NCBI GenBank assembly: GCA_013368315.1
Contig: JAACJM010000076.1
Span: 281,030 to 345,029 of the forward strand
Reading direction: 5' to 3'
Length of the DNA stretch: 64,000 nt
Origin: Tetrapyrgos nigripes
Taxonomy: Eukaryota; Basidiomycota; Agaricomycetes; Agaricales; Campanellaceae
In this document: in pieces, positions 11,083 through 23,884 of the stretch
Position numbering within the stretch: position 1 is the stretch's first letter
Layout: every line of letters begins with the position of its first letter
Position numbers and translations under genes: made by a program
The notes under the pieces: generated by a model
What the model was told of the DNA's origin: nothing
Databases searched by the model: none
Seen by the model: the letters and a program-made list of their open reading frames with translations, nothing else

Positions 11083-12177
11083 GCCTCCTATACATGAACT
11101 TATGAGCTATAAAAATGGATGAAAAGCAAAAATGTTCCTGCAAACGCAGCCGGTTATGAAACTCCACAAACTGCAGCACACCAAAGCTATCGTTTTCCCT
11201 ACATTTGAGCATGTCCCATCTACGGATCATGATCAGGACCTACCCATAGTCACCGCTCCAGAGAAACATCATATTTTCCAGTCGGTGAAGCGTCGTCTAC
11301 GGAGGATCTCGTCCTCGATACATGGCTACAGCCGGAAGCGCAAGCGCTCCGCCTCGCCTTTCGAACCAAACAATGGACCTGGAAATACTCCTCCTTCCAC
11401 CACTTTTATTTACATTCTGCCTTCTGCGAGTCTACCCAGCGACGTTACCAGCTCTTCCCGTTCTCATGACGACGTCTTTGCAGTAGTGTCGACGCCAGGT
11501 CAAGAACTTGGCTCCGAAGTCGATCCTAGGATTGCTGAAGCTGCTGAAGAGGACGCGTCCGACGACAGTAGACCTGTGCTATCCGTCTATGTCGAACCTG
11601 AGGTTCCTCAACCTTTCCTCATCGACGACGAGGCAGATGGTAGTGCTTCCCCATCATCAGCACGACCGCAAGACCCTACTGTCCCTCCTATTTCACCAAC
11701 CAACATGAACCTGGCGTCGCCTGTACTTGCTTCACCATCTCTCCCTTCCCCTAATCTCAATAAAGACGTACCTCCTCCGCCTTCGGAAAGCGACGGCGAA
11801 GAGGAGGCTCACGACGTGTATCTTCCCGAGCTTGTAATCCCGACAATGTTTCTTCCCATCCCCAACATCCGTCCCCTCTCTTTCTATCTAATGTGGTGGC
11901 TTTCAAAGGATTTACTGTACTTCTCTCGTAATAGACTGATCCATTGACTACATTGTTGAAAATATATATTCATCCTCCCCTGTTCGAGATCTGTCTGGCG
12001 AATGGCAAAATGGCAGTTGTCATTCTTTAGTTGTAAGTCTAGGGATTATGGTCCATCTTTGAGCGCACGCTGCGACATGTGCTCATCATTTGGATAGATG
12101 ACCAACCGTTGGAGAGCTTTGGCTAGGGTGGCTCGGGATAGGATCATCCTCAAGACTTGGTTCTCGTTTTAAACGTA
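11083..12177 (+). pseudogene. Truncated second copy of the TRAPPC12 5' region
   Basis: This stretch closely copies 7705-8820: TATA box, exon 1 (ORF from ATG 11132 or 11156 to 11947), and the sequences of introns 1-2 and exons 2-3. It is broken in three ways. The intron 1 donor is AT instead of GT (11867, A for G), so exon 1 reads on to a stop. Exon 3 has lost about 8 nt and ends at TAA. After exon 3 the sequence jumps to DNA matching the 3' flank of the intact gene (TACTGTACAACAGCATCATATTC), skipping exon 4 onward. Exon 1 itself remains open, with in-frame indels such as an extra PQDPTVP segment, so the copy may be young. Confidence 0.8.
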
Positions 12178-12284
12178 AGTTACTGTACAACAGCATCATA
12201 TTCCGTTTGACTGTAAATTAGAAATCGACGTAGCGGATACGGACAAGGGCAAGCAGTAAGGAAAGCAAATATAACTTCACAAGC

Positions 12285-13647
12285 TCAATTTCGAGTGGTA
12301 AGCTCAACTGTATTTTTGAACACTCCCAACAATGCAGTTGTCTGCAGCTTCTCACTTCCTCCCGTGGAAAGCCGGTACCTGGAGTAGGTTTCAGTAAATC
12401 ATCGGGAGCCATAGTCTCTTGCACTCACTCTATTGTAGCAAGATTGTCTAATAGATAAACACGAGCATGAGGTTTCAGGTCAAGAGTCTCAGCATACTCG
12501 TATGCCCCTGTCAGAAGATCTTGGAGGGCGAGACCACGTTCGGTCTTCATCGTCGATATTACTGTTGGAAGAGTATTAGACCATATTATGAACAGTACAG
12601 ATGAGACTGACGTTTAAACGCGGTACTGAACTCGTCAGATAACATGGAATTGACTAGAGTTTCGATATCTGAAGGAAGGGGATTTCCTGTGCAGGCGTAA
12701 ATTTCTGTTTCGCTGGTCATATCGTATGCAGCATGGCAGGCTTGAAGAATATTCAATGCGCGTCGCATATCACCCTTGGACAGTTTGAGTAGCGCTTTCT
12801 TGCCATCCTCCGTCAATTTGACCCTAACGGACGTCAGGAAAATCTTCAAAATGCATAACAACACAACTCACTGTTCAGCCTCAATGACTGTATTTATGCG
12901 TTTCTCAACTTCTGTTATGGGTAGTGGTGCGAACCGAAAACGCGTGCAACGACTTTGAATGGCAGGAGTGATTTTGTTGACATAATTGCAAATGATGCAG
13001 AACCGTACATTCTTCGTGTATTGTTCAATGACACGTCGCAGTGCAGCTTGGGCAGCCTGGGTCATCATATCGGCTTCATCCAGGATGATCAACTTGAAGC
13101 CTTTTGAGAAGAGAGTACGAGTTTCTGCGAATTGCTTGATCTGTTCTCGGACGACGTCAATGCCACGGTCGTCAGACGCGTTAAGCTAAAAAAAAGGTGA
13201 GTCGAGGTAGAACGAGGACGCGACGCGACGCACTTCGAGTATCTGCTTCCTGTAACCACTACCATATATTCTCCGAGCCATAGCCAAAATGGTTGACGTC
13301 TTTCCCGTCCCAGGTGGACCATAGAATAAGAGGTGAGGAAGGCGGTTTTTTTCGATGAATTTTTCGACTGCATGATTATGAACGAGAGGCGAGGCGCAAA
13401 AGATTAAGAGACTGACTTGTAGTAGTGATATCCTTGTGAGATACAACGTCATCTAGAGTCACCGGCCGATATTTCTCAACCCTGTAGGACACCAACAGTC
13501 AAGGATGACGCGCTTGAAGGAGGATTGGGTTACTTACCATGGCAAAGTCTCGTCCTCGGTATATTGAGTGGTGACAGCTTTCCCTTTTCCCTTGGCTGAT
13601 GATGGGATAGGGTCGACATCCATGGCATTGCTCTCGCCGTCGCTCAT
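12285..13647 (-). CDS. RFC3: Replication factor C subunit 3 (clamp-loader ATPase)
   Basis: A clamp-loader subunit that opens PCNA onto primed DNA; equivalent of yeast Rfc3 and human RFC5. ATG at 13647; N-terminus [15 protein letters not shown]. Motifs: VEKYRP (RFC box), Walker [28 protein letters not shown], Walker [12 protein letters not shown], and the SRC arginine-finger motif QSRCTRFRF. The C-terminal exon joins LDNLATIE to [13 protein letters not shown] after an intron that starts GTGAGTGCAAG, and ends [12 protein letters not shown] at the stop 12285-12287. At least six short introns interrupt it. Its final codons are also present as a stray duplicate near 9909-9990. It is divergent from ubiquitin-eS31 with 339 bp between start codons. 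Confidence 0.93.
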
Positions 13648-13655
13648 GCTGACTG

Positions 13656-13675
13656 ACGCGTATTGAGGGACGCGT
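13656..13675. promoter_or_regulatory. Two ACGCGT boxes upstream of RFC3
   Basis: ACGCGT occurs at 13656-13661 and 13670-13675, 9-28 bp upstream of the RFC3 start codon. They match the MBF/MCB cell-cycle element typical of fungal DNA-replication genes. Being so close to the ATG, they may lie in or beside the transcription start region. Confidence 0.5.
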
Positions 13676-13986
13676 TGGGGTGACAGACGCGAGGATGTGA
13701 CCCTTGTGGCATTGTGACAATTTTCGATCTCCGCTTGAACTTACTTTAGTGATCCACGTGACAACTAGGCTCTTAGGTTCGGTCCAAACCGGCATGACGT
13801 GCTTCGTCATAACTGTACAGTTTCTTTCGGTGATTACCGGCCAGTAGCGGAGCGGCAGGTTACAGGGGTGGGAAAGCTGATAAGTAAACAAAGCGTCGTT
13901 TTTGTTTTCCATTACTCATCTGCTCTTGCTTTTGTCAAGGACTCCACCGTTCAGCTCGTTGGATAGACAGAGGCGTCAGGTTCAGG

Positions 13987-14683
<697 letters not shown>

Positions 14684-14943
14684 ATCACTTCTGTTATGCT
14701 CTCGGGGGTTTATGCAGCTCATGAATTGTACGCTCATGCTCTCTGTACCATCTGACAATAAATTTGTTGTGCCGATCTCCGCTATCATGTGTAGAAGAAA
14801 TACCTGCTTCGTGATTGGGCTGTCTTCCTTATCATTTATGTCGTTTTGCCGCTAGGCAGCTTTTCCACTTTTCTCTCAGCGAAGTGACGCTATATAACCT
14901 GACGGCTTTCGATGCTATCACAATCCTATTTGCTTCCCACATC

Positions 14944-16311
14944 ATGACTATTCATCAAGACGATTCCACTTTTGCGAATAAGGTAGAATGCAGCTGATAC
15001 GCATACTTCTTGCTTCCATAGTAATGTGTCCTACAGCTCTACAAACTTCCGGTGGACTTGGCTGAGATGGATGTGAGCTCGCGAACCACGTCACCCAAGA
15101 ATATGCATTGACATTCTCCCTGAAGAGGCTTGCTGTTCAACATCGAATGTGGACTGTCATGATGGGTGGCCTTTTCCCATCAGCCGTCGCTAGTTCCGTA
15201 CATGCTGCACTCTCTGCTTCAGATGGTTGTAGTCCAACTATTATGGATGTAGGATGTGGATCCGGTATTTGGTGAGTTTCTGCTTCGAACCAGAGCTCTC
15301 TGACTATTAACTACCGATGTATGTTAGGTCTATCGAAATGGCAAAGGCATTCCCCCACGCACAAGCTATCGGACTCGATCTTAACGAGCAGAAATACACG
15401 TCGGTTTCTCCTCGTTTATTCCTGTAACTGGTCTGTACACAAACTTATCCAGATTCCAGGGGAGCCCCACATAACTTTCGGTCAGTCAACAGTTACCGTG
15501 ATAGTGTGGCGAGCAACACTGTTCCATCCTCACTAGTCGCATTCTAGTTCTGTACAAGGAGACATCTCTCTAGGATTACCGGAGTTTACTGGGCAGGTCG
15601 ACGTTATACACTGTCGCTGCGTAGCTCAGCATGTAAGCTCTAGGGATCCCTTCTTGTTATCTTTGTATGGATGTTTCTTCAGGTAAAGGACCCTCAAGGT
15701 CTGGTCAACACTCTGGCTTCTTGCCTCAGACCAGGTTAGCTCGACGAACGATATTCCGAGAACAAGTGAGCTGACTCGGGATGCAAGGTGGCGTTCTCCT
15801 TCTCGCTGACGGCGACTGGATAGCCTATGACAAGAACAAGCAGCTCGTTAAACCTTTCGTCTGGGACACCGAAAAGGACATCGATGAACAAGTGAAGAAC
15901 AAGGGCGACGCGTCGTGGTATGCCGGGTGGTTGGCGATTTTCGGGGAGGTGACGAGAAGCAAAGCCTATCGTCCCATCGAAGAGTTGATTGCTGCTAGCG
16001 GATCCTTCACGGACGCTCAAATGACTGCTTACTTTAGTCCTATTTCTTGGCCAGGGGAAAATATTCCGAATGGTGAAGAGTTGGGCGAGATTATGAAGGT
16101 GAATCAGAAGGTGAGCCAGATTGCCTTGTGCGCTCCGATCCTGATTTCAAATTCACCGTTTTAGAATTTCTTCAGCGGCGCCAAATTCACTGCGTTGAAG
16201 GCGGGGTTGACAACAGAGATACTGGACGTTTGGGAAGCGTTATACAATGATGAAATTGACAGTTGCCAATATTATAATGTATGGTATTATGCTACTGGTC
16301 GTAGAGCGTGA
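14944..16311 (+). CDS. SAM-dependent class I methyltransferase
   Basis: This is a small-molecule-type methyltransferase of a family common in Agaricomycetes; the substrate is unknown. Exon 1 (14944-14982) encodes MTIHQDDSTFANK. Exon 2 (15037-15072) is LYKLPVDLAEMD. A 53-nt intron (15073-15125) joins it to RLAVQHRMWTVMMGGLFP. The SAM motif I is IMDVGCGSGIW, followed by IGLDLNEQKYT, and a post-motif reads DVIHCRCVAQHVKDPQGL. LASCLRPG joins GVLLLADGDW across the intron 15735-15787. The C-terminal exon ends YYATGRRA, with TGA at 16309-16311. The gene has about nine exons, all phase-consistent. Without the 15073-15125 intron the frame would appear broken, so automated models may miss the first two exons. 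Confidence 0.8.
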
Positions 16312-16893
16312 AAGCCGTAGCAACTAGTAATATGTAAACTGATTGAAACATAGATAATAATTATATCGTTTCGCTCACGTCGTTTTCCTGTATAGTATGG
16401 GGGGGTAGGATAATGAAGTGTATTGCTCACTTATTAGTAGGATATTGTATGTAAGGGTATTAGATACAGGGCGTGGACCAGGCCGCGTGGTAGTAGCATA
16501 CATATTGTAACGTGCAGAACATGTCTAATGGATACAAGGAGAGCGAAACCGTCATGTAAAGGACACAAAGTGCAGAAAGCAATGATCTAGGATAAAGATC
16601 AAGAAGTAAATGAAAGTGTCGAGAACAGGCTGATTAGGTGAATGGTGAAGAGGCTCGAGACTTTTGGGTAATTTAAAATTAGGCCAACTGCAATGCGTCC
16701 ACGATTACCCCGAGACGCCAAATAACTTGCTGCCAATTGAGGCCAATGGAGACTTGCTGATGTAGGGGTCACAGATATGGGGTTGTGGTACGCAGCGGTC
16801 GCGAGTGAAATAGCTACGCCGGATACCTTCCTTGTAAGACCTTTTCATGCCACAGTTATCGGTGCTTCAGAGACAATCATATCATGACAGTGT
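16312..16893. other. Intergenic, no gene seen
   Basis: This 582-bp stretch lies between the convergent methyltransferase and GH5 genes. I see AT-rich 3' flanking sequence and a short G run (GGGGGGG near 16400), but no conserved ORF, RNA gene or clear repeat. Confidence 0.5.
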
Positions 16894-18966
16894 TCACCAT
16901 CTTCCAGCAATGAGGGCTGTAATTTCTTCAGACTCTTCAAGCTTCCAGTTCCAGAACTGTGTAAAGATGAGGATTTCGGCTGAAATTTGTCAAAAGATGA
17001 CTGCTTACGATCCACCCAAGGCTCTTGCTATAAGTAAATTTCTGCGCATCTGCCCAATCCCTCATGAACTCGTCCATGGCAATAAATTCTGTACCGAGAG
17101 ACCATTCTGTGGCCAAGAGTGCTTCAACTAAGATTCTCCATCCAGAATAGGCGAATGGATTGACGTACCACCGAACCACATAGGATTGTTACCAAACTTC
17201 GCGGCTTTTTCCCTACGGCGGAGGTCTGACAGTGCGCTTGAGTGAACACCTCCATTGGTTATGGATAATAAAAGAGACTGACTGCAGATACTCTTCATAT
17301 ACGACTCGGGATCAGGAGCAGCAACGTCCTTCATAAATGATCAGTGATCCAGAATAATATACTCTTGCTTGAAGTCAAGAAGTCAACTCACTCCGAAGCT
17401 GCATGACGACAGAAATGTGATCAGCGAAGTAATGGTGATATAGGAAGATGGGGCTCACTAATAGTACAGATGGTGGTCGTAACTTTGAGGTCCCATTGCT
17501 ACATCGGCAGGGTTACTAGGACTGTTGTGCTGCCAATTGATCTCCATAAAGCTAACAAAGGCGCAGTCAGTGGCAGATCCATAAAGTATTCAGAAGGAAC
17601 TAACTTGGTCATGAGTGGCGGTTGGCTCATCAGAGCAAGCCTACCAATACCAAATGCATAATTCATATCAAAGCCACCCAGCTCGGAGGACATATTGATG
17701 AGGATTGGAATAGCCTCCAGAATGGCATCGCAGACTTCGCCAGAACCGCAAGTTTCGGTGATTCTACTGTGAGATTTCTCGGTGACAGTCCCAGAAGCCG
17801 GCGAATTGAATAGTAATCCACGTCTGGCATATTGTCTACCGCCTGCTCCCAGAAGCGCTTCCGTGGCTCGTACAGTCTGCACAAACTGCTTGAAATCTGC
17901 AAAGGCAAGAGCATAAGGCCAGGAAGGCGAAAGTCGTAAGGAAGAACCCTACATTTTCCGAAGCCAGGTGTCCTGTTGGCATCCCCTACCGGCTCATTGG
18001 CAGCCAAGATCGAAAAGACGCTCGAGAAATCTGGATAGAGATGGGAAAGCCCAGTCAACACAGCTGCCCAAACCAAAGCGCGGTGATAGTTCTGATCAGT
18101 CTGTTCACAGGAAATCGGACATCATTCTTGAGACTCTGTGAGCGTGGAGACTTACATAGAACTGGGGATCATCCGTACATGCACCAGAGAAAGGTTCGTT
18201 GATTTGTCCTACACCGGGAAGGACATGGTGGCCCAAAATAGCGACGATCCCAGCTTCCTTGAGTTGCTTCAAACCACGATGCTGATACAGTCATTTTGTC
18301 AACGGGGAAAGTACGCTGGGAAAAGGCTTAGTTCTTACAAGTTGCTCGATACCGCTTCGAGGGTAGAATTCCATCTTACGGTCCACAAACTCCTCAACAA
18401 TCCAGTATCCAAGCTGTGATGCCTTTGTGAGCTGGTATTGAAAGGTGGCGACGACACTCAATTACCAGAATTCGGACGGTGTTGATACCTAGATCCTTGA
18501 ATTCATCCACGTCGGTTTGGTTGAACCAGGTGTTCCTAATCCATACAGTGAACAAAAGACTGGAAAAAATGATAAAGTTATCTTACCAATGCTCTTCCAG
18601 CCTCTCATCGACTTTGTCTGAGTATACCTTTGCAAGTCCTTTGTAAGACGGGCAATTACCATCCGGAAACTTGAGTGCAGACCATGACTTACCCTTCGGT
18701 GACAATGCATCCAGGCGTGCATTTTTGGCAATCCCCACCGCCCATTCACTTCCATTCAGCAGGTAGCATCCAATTTTCAATCACAAGCCTTGAGAAAACA
18801 GTTCAGCAATGTCGTTTCTCTGTAAAAACATTTATTTTACCATCCACCCAAGTTGACGGAAGCCAGACACCCAAAGCCAAGTACTAATGAGAAGAAGTGT
18901 AAGAGTGAAGTGATTGTAACAGATTTCACAGAAAGAAGGGAATGGATTGGCAGAAGCTTTGAGCAT
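16894..18966 (-). CDS. Glycoside hydrolase family 5, exo-beta-1,3-glucanase-like
   Basis: A cell-wall beta-glucan hydrolase of the fungal Exg type. In order after splicing: VNLGGW + LVIENWMLPAEW, DLGINTVRI, LGYWIVEEF, ILGHHVLPG, ILAANEPVGD (NEP with the acid/base Glu), INWQHNSPSNPADVAMGPQS, SYDHHLYY, NNPMWF joined to GEWSLGTEF (nucleophile Glu in GEW), and FWNWKLEE near the C-terminus. TGA at 16894-16896. About twelve introns, so exon borders are approximate. The start is uncertain: ATG 18966 with a 46-nt first intron gives MLKASANPFPSFLLGFGCLASVNLGG in two spliced pieces, while ATG 19085 gives a longer unspliced N-terminus. Both catalytic Glu are present, so it looks functional. Confidence 0.78.
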
Positions 18967-19353
18967 CTTTTTATATGTAAACCACGAAGGACGACGTTGG
19001 TGTATGTGGGTGGGTGGAACACGTCGATATGTGTGAGTAAAAGCCTTTGTTCAAGGATAGAGATAATCACAATCAATACTGCCATACTGAACTTGAGCCT
19101 AACTGAGGAGATGAAGAGAGACTAGCGCTGCAGCAAGCTCCATTATAGGGATTTGCTGGGGTAAGTATTAATTTCGACAAAAATAGCTCAGACACGGAGC
19201 GAGGTGTGAACGTATTCCTGGAAAATTGGCAAAATTCATCGAGTTCTTTACGTGCTGTTAGCTGTTCTTGCGTCACAGAGAGCAAAGGAGTGATGAGAGT
19301 GCGGAGAAGGCATGTGACAATGATCACGAATTTGTGACAGCTGGCGCACCGTG

Positions 19354-19359
19354 ACGCGT
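19354..19359. promoter_or_regulatory. ACGCGT box upstream of POLD3
   Basis: A single ACGCGT sits 23 bp before the ATG at 19382. It fits the MCB pattern seen at the other replication genes of the window. Confidence 0.45.
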
Positions 19360-19381
19360 CTCTTGTCAACGAACGTCCGCG

Positions 19382-21393
19382 ATGTCTAACAAAACTGTTG
19401 ACGACTACCTCACCAAGCAACTCATCGAAGGAAATATTGTATGTTGTCTTCTTGTTATTCAAGATACTCTCTCATTCGTGTATAGGTCACCTTTCGCTCT
19501 CTGAGTCGACATCTTTCTCTCCACGTCAACGTCGCGAAGAAGTAAGCGACTTTTTGCGTACTGCGTGCACGGCTCGCTCATTCACCGCTCAGCGAACTAG
19601 CAAAGTTCTACAGGAAATCCAGTGACGGAGGACAATCTGCTGTCGTCGCAACGTTCCTACTCAGTGGTCAGTCTGCACCACGCAGAGACGAAGATGAAAT
19701 GGAGGTAGACGAACGGTCTGTCGAGGATGATTTCTCCGAAACCCGAGCCCCCGAAACGAGGATAGTGATTGTTGGAGAGAAGGAAGTCGATGGTGCGTCT
19801 CAATATTATCTAGCTCCCTTCTTGATTGCAGCTTCTACATAGGTGCTAGAGCGGCCTTCTTAAAGCTGAATACCATCCATGTATACAGTCTCTCCCCCTC
19901 CGGCATTCGCGTATGTCACCCCCTTTGAGTTCGTCTCTTATCTCATTGACCTATCAACAGGACGCATCCCACCTCTGTGATCTTACAGACAAGCTTAGAC
20001 TGATCGATGGAGAAAAGCCCGAGATGGCAAAAGTCGCAGGAAGAGTTGTCTCAGAAAACATCAAGGTATGTGGCCCAGCTTTCTCGTTATTACGTCGTCA
20101 TAACGATGTGTATACAGCCAAAAGCACTCAAAGGTGGCAAAGCACCCGTCGCCCAACAATCGCAGGACCTTCGAACGCAAAAGCCAGTGAACCTAAAGAG
20201 CAACCCAAAGAAACTGCGGAAGTCAAAGCCAAAGAGGAGGCGACGAAAGCCAAGCCCAAAGCAACAGGAAAGCTTGATTTCAGTAAGGCTACGACGAAGG
20301 CGAATAAGGAGAAGATGAAGGAGGAGGCGGAGAAAAATAAGAAGGTCGTGGTAAAGGAAGAAACACCGGAGCCTCGCAGTAAGGAGAAGGCTATGGCGGA
20401 GAAGAGGGAGGAGCTATTCAGGTCCAAAGTGAGGGAAACGGAAAGGAAAAGCGCGAAGACTCCCAAAGAAAGCACAACAAAGCTTGAAGAGAAAGAGGCA
20501 CTTGTGAAGAAGGAACCCAAGGCAAGTCTCATTGTTCTGAATACTCATAGCACGACTAAATTCTTTCCAGAGTTTGAAACGCAAGTCTCAAGCTGTCATG
20601 CTGTCCGAATCGGAAGATGAAAAAGAAGGGACCTCTAAGCGTGCTTCAGAAGCTAAATCAAACGTTAGAGTGAAGAAGAGGGCCATTTTGAGCGACGATG
20701 AGGAAGACGAGGCGCCACCACCGCCAAAATCACGCAAGGCTTCAGGCAAGGCTAAGGCTCCAGAGGTAGACGCCGATCTTCAGGCTATGATGGATGTAGA
20801 CGACGGTGAGCACAACAGAACTTTCACGTCTAGCCTTACGCCTTATTGAGACGCGTCTTATTTGCTTCAGACCAAGTCGAAAGGGTGTCTGAGCAAAAGC
20901 CCGCAGCAACAGAGCAAACGGAAGAAGAAACCGACCCCGTAGATGATGACGTTCAAATGGACGATATCCCGCCCGTGCAAAAGAAGAAACGAAAGACCAA
21001 GAAAGAGGTTCCTCGAGGGAGGAATGGTTTGAGGAAGAAGCGTGTCGTGAAGAGCAGGATGACAACAGACGCAAAGGGTTACATGGGTCAGTCTCAGTTG
21101 CTAATCCATACGCTTAAAGCCATGTTCACACTGTTGCAGTGACCGAGGACTATAGCGAGTATGAATCGGTGGACGAGGAGGAGCCAGAACCTGCTCCAAC
21201 CAAAGGGAAAGAGAAGACCCCGAAAGAGGCGAAAGGCACCGGCTCTGCGTCAACGTCGAAGGCTTCGAAACCCAAGGCACCGGAGAAGACGGCTTCAAAA
21301 GCATCGGTATCTGCTAAAAGCAAGACTGGCGATTCAGCCAAGGGTGGGCAGAAGGGTATTTCCGCTTTCTTCACGAAACCGAAGGGGAAGTGA
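19382..21393 (+). CDS. POLD3: DNA polymerase delta subunit 3 (Cdc27/POLD3)
   Basis: An accessory subunit linking Pol delta to PCNA. N-terminal exons give MSNKTVDDYLTKQL, VTFRSLSRHLSLHVNVAK and ELAKFYRKSS. FLKLNTIHVYSLSP matches the conserved IHVYS block of POLD3. A Lys/Glu-rich middle contains TGKLDFSKA. KGYM joins VTEDYSEYES across an intron. The C-terminus is a PIP box, QKGISAFF, as expected. One intron (20522-20570, 49 nt) appears to use a GC donor: KKEPK joins SLKRKSQAVML. At 20067-20118 a canonical 52-nt intron (GTATGT...ACAG) removes the frame unless one base is added in the C3 run at 20152-20154, suggesting an assembly deletion. TGA at 21391-21393. Confidence 0.88.
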
Positions 21394-21981
21394 TCATATT
21401 TAACGTCTTTTGTAACCTCTATGATAGTGGGAATTGAATCTAGCATTCCAATGAGCTCGGCGTTCAGGTCGAAGAACAAAAGCGTAGAGTAGGAGGGATC
21501 CACACTCAGTGCATAAATGCATTTCCTTGGGGAGTTTACACACCCTGTCTCGGCAATTCTCTTTTTATGAGTTTGAATATGTTCCTATGATTTTAATTTT
21601 TAGGTATGCCCTCTGATCTTATGCTCTTTATTCCTCCTAGCAAGGCTCCTACTCTTTGCGCAGACCGCGGGTCTCTTGTAGTGTAATAACCAAGTTAGTG
21701 TGCCACAGGTACATAACGCTCCTCCAAAAAAAAAGAAAAGCGTAGAGTGCTAACAGACGCGTGCAGACTCACGAATGCAACGCGTCGTGTCAATCACGTG
21801 CTGGGAAACCTAGATACTTGATTCCTGCAGGCTTTCGGTAACCTATCTTTTGCCTCCGGAAATTTGAAAGACCTTCCAGAGATAGTCATTTCTCACACTG
21901 GCTCTCTCTCTTCACCAACCTCGAGCACGCACACCAGTCAAGCATCGATTTTCATTCGACTCTGACAACGAAAGTTTCGAG
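21394..21981. other. POLD3-transporter intergenic region with two ACGCGT motifs
   Basis: This 588-bp stretch has no gene. It carries ACGCGT at 21757-21762 and 21780-21785, an A10 run near 21727 and CACGTG near 21796. These are about 200 bp upstream of the transporter start. Whether they regulate the transporter or are incidental is not clear. Confidence 0.4.
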
Positions 21982-23884
21982 ATGGTGCCCACTTATGGGG
22001 TAGCCCCCGCCAACGTCGACAATGATCATACAGGACCAGAATCTAGTGGAGAATCCAGTGCTTTACTCGGAGGGGATAGAGATACCACCGTCAAACGAGT
22101 GCCGCAACCAGATGGACATGCAACACTTGGGAGTTGTATTAGCAACCTCACGAACACAATAATTGGGAGTGGTGCGTTACTGGACAATACTTGCCTTGTA
22201 TCTGACTGCTCACTCGCTCTCGATGCACAGGCATGTTAACCTTCCCACTTGTGCGTATCGTGTACCGCCCATGTGTTTCCATCCTCGACTTACCAGATTT
22301 GCTGTAGGCTATGGCCTCTGCTGGAATAATACCAGGGATGATAACATGCATCTTCTCGGGATGTTGCGCCGCATTCGGACTCTACCTCCTTTCCCTTTGC
22401 GCAAGACAAGCAAGACATAGACGTGCTTCGTTCTTTGCTATCTCGCAACTGACATTTCCAAAGGCTGCTGTCTTCCTTGACCTTGCAATTGCCACGAAAT
22501 GTTTTGGAGTTTCGATTAGGTACGCTGCCTCCAATCAGATATTCTAGGGCCTCATATCCTTTCAGTTACTTGATTATCATCAAGAGTCTCGCGCCCAACG
22601 TTGTTGCTTCTTTATATCACGACTTGAGTACCAAAGAGCCTCCTGCATGGACTTCATCCGGACGGACCTGGATCTCCCTTTTCATGATCTTGCTTGCCCC
22701 TCTCAGTCTCCTTCGTCGTCTGGATAGCCTGCGTCATACGAGCTACATCTCCCTATTCTCCGTGGGTGAGTTGGACGTATTTGATAGTCTGTAACATACT
22801 GAAACAACTCATCGCAGCATATCTGGTTGTCATTGTCATTAGATGCTATTATTGGCCCTTGAAAGACATGCCTGAACCTGGAGACATTCATTTAATACAC
22901 TTCACACCTAGCTTTGTATCCACATTCCCTATCCAAGTCTTTGCTTTTACGTGTTCACAGAATGTGAGTCATAAATTTTGCGCGTTGCGGATGTCTGTTT
23001 ACCTCGGTCATTTTTTCAGCTATTCCCCGTATTTAATGAGGTGCAGAACAACTCTCAAGAGAGAATGAATCTTGTCATTGGTTCGTCTATTGGCTCAGCT
23101 GCTTTAACCTACGAGGTCATCGCGGTTTTTGGGTACCTGACTTTTGGAAGCAAGGTTTGGAATAGATAATGTCTTTTTCTGAAAGAGGATCTAACGTTGG
23201 TGCAGGTCGGTGCAAATGTTATTGCGATGTACCCTGCTACCTCGCTCTTTGTAGCAGTCGGCCAACTAGCCATCCTGATCCTGGTTATGTTCTCGTACCC
23301 TCTGCAAGTACATCCTTGCCGGAATTGTTTAGACAAAGTTTTCCACTTCGGTCAAAGTGCCCCGAAAGCTATAACCAATGACGATGACGATGAAGACATA
23401 GACCATGCCAGCACTGAAATGTCCACTCTCAAGCATGTTCTGTTGTCGTCAGCAGTCATAATCAGTACCTTTACCATCGCCTACCTAGTCGACGATCTAC
23501 AAATGGGTATGTGGTTCATGTTTGTCCCGATATCGCGTGTGTGGTGCTCACTGATGTCCATAGTTTTATCATTTGTTGGATCTACTGGATCTACCACGAT
23601 CTCGTTCATTCTACCGGGTCTGTTTTACTGGAAGGTAAGCAACGAAATGGGGTAAATGATCTGTCTCTGTGTTAACTGGTTTTCTAGCTGACCAGAGACG
23701 ATCCGACGGTGAAGAAACGAAACTGGGCCGCTTTGGCGCTTGCTATATATGGTGCTTGCATCTTCGTATTCTGGTAAGTGCTGCATAGCCTTGAGATACA
23801 ACCTGTTTCGTGTTTACACCGAATCACAGCCTAGGATTTAATATCTACAAGGTGGTGTATCCAGGCGAGGGTCCTGCACACTAG
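21982..23884 (+). CDS. AAAP-family amino-acid transporter (vacuolar Avt/SLC38 type)
   Basis: A multi-pass amino-acid/proton transporter, by family probably of the vacuolar membrane. After a hydrophilic N-terminus (MVPTYGVAPAN...) the conserved first helix reads LGSCISNLTNTIIGSG, then MLTFPL, AMASAGIIPGMITCIFSG and GLYLLSLCARQ. Later segments include SYLIIIKSLAPNV, PIQVFAFTCSQN joined to LFPVFNEVQNNS, YEVIAVFGYLTFGSKV, NVIAMYP, FVGSTGSTTISFILPGLFYWK, and a last helix ending GFNIYKVVYPGEGPAH. About ten or eleven membrane segments are visible. At least nine introns. TAG at 23882-23884. Confidence 0.85.

Noticed and set aside
12218..12424. Separate small gene on the minus strand at the 3' side of RFC3
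   Set aside because: Splicing at GTGAGTGCAAG...CTCCAG makes this region the last exon of RFC3 ([13 protein letters not shown]).
15040..15130. Apparent 2-nt frameshift near the start of the SAM methyltransferase
   Set aside because: A 53-nt GT-AG intron at 15073-15125 joins LAEMD to RLAVQHRMW and removes the problem.
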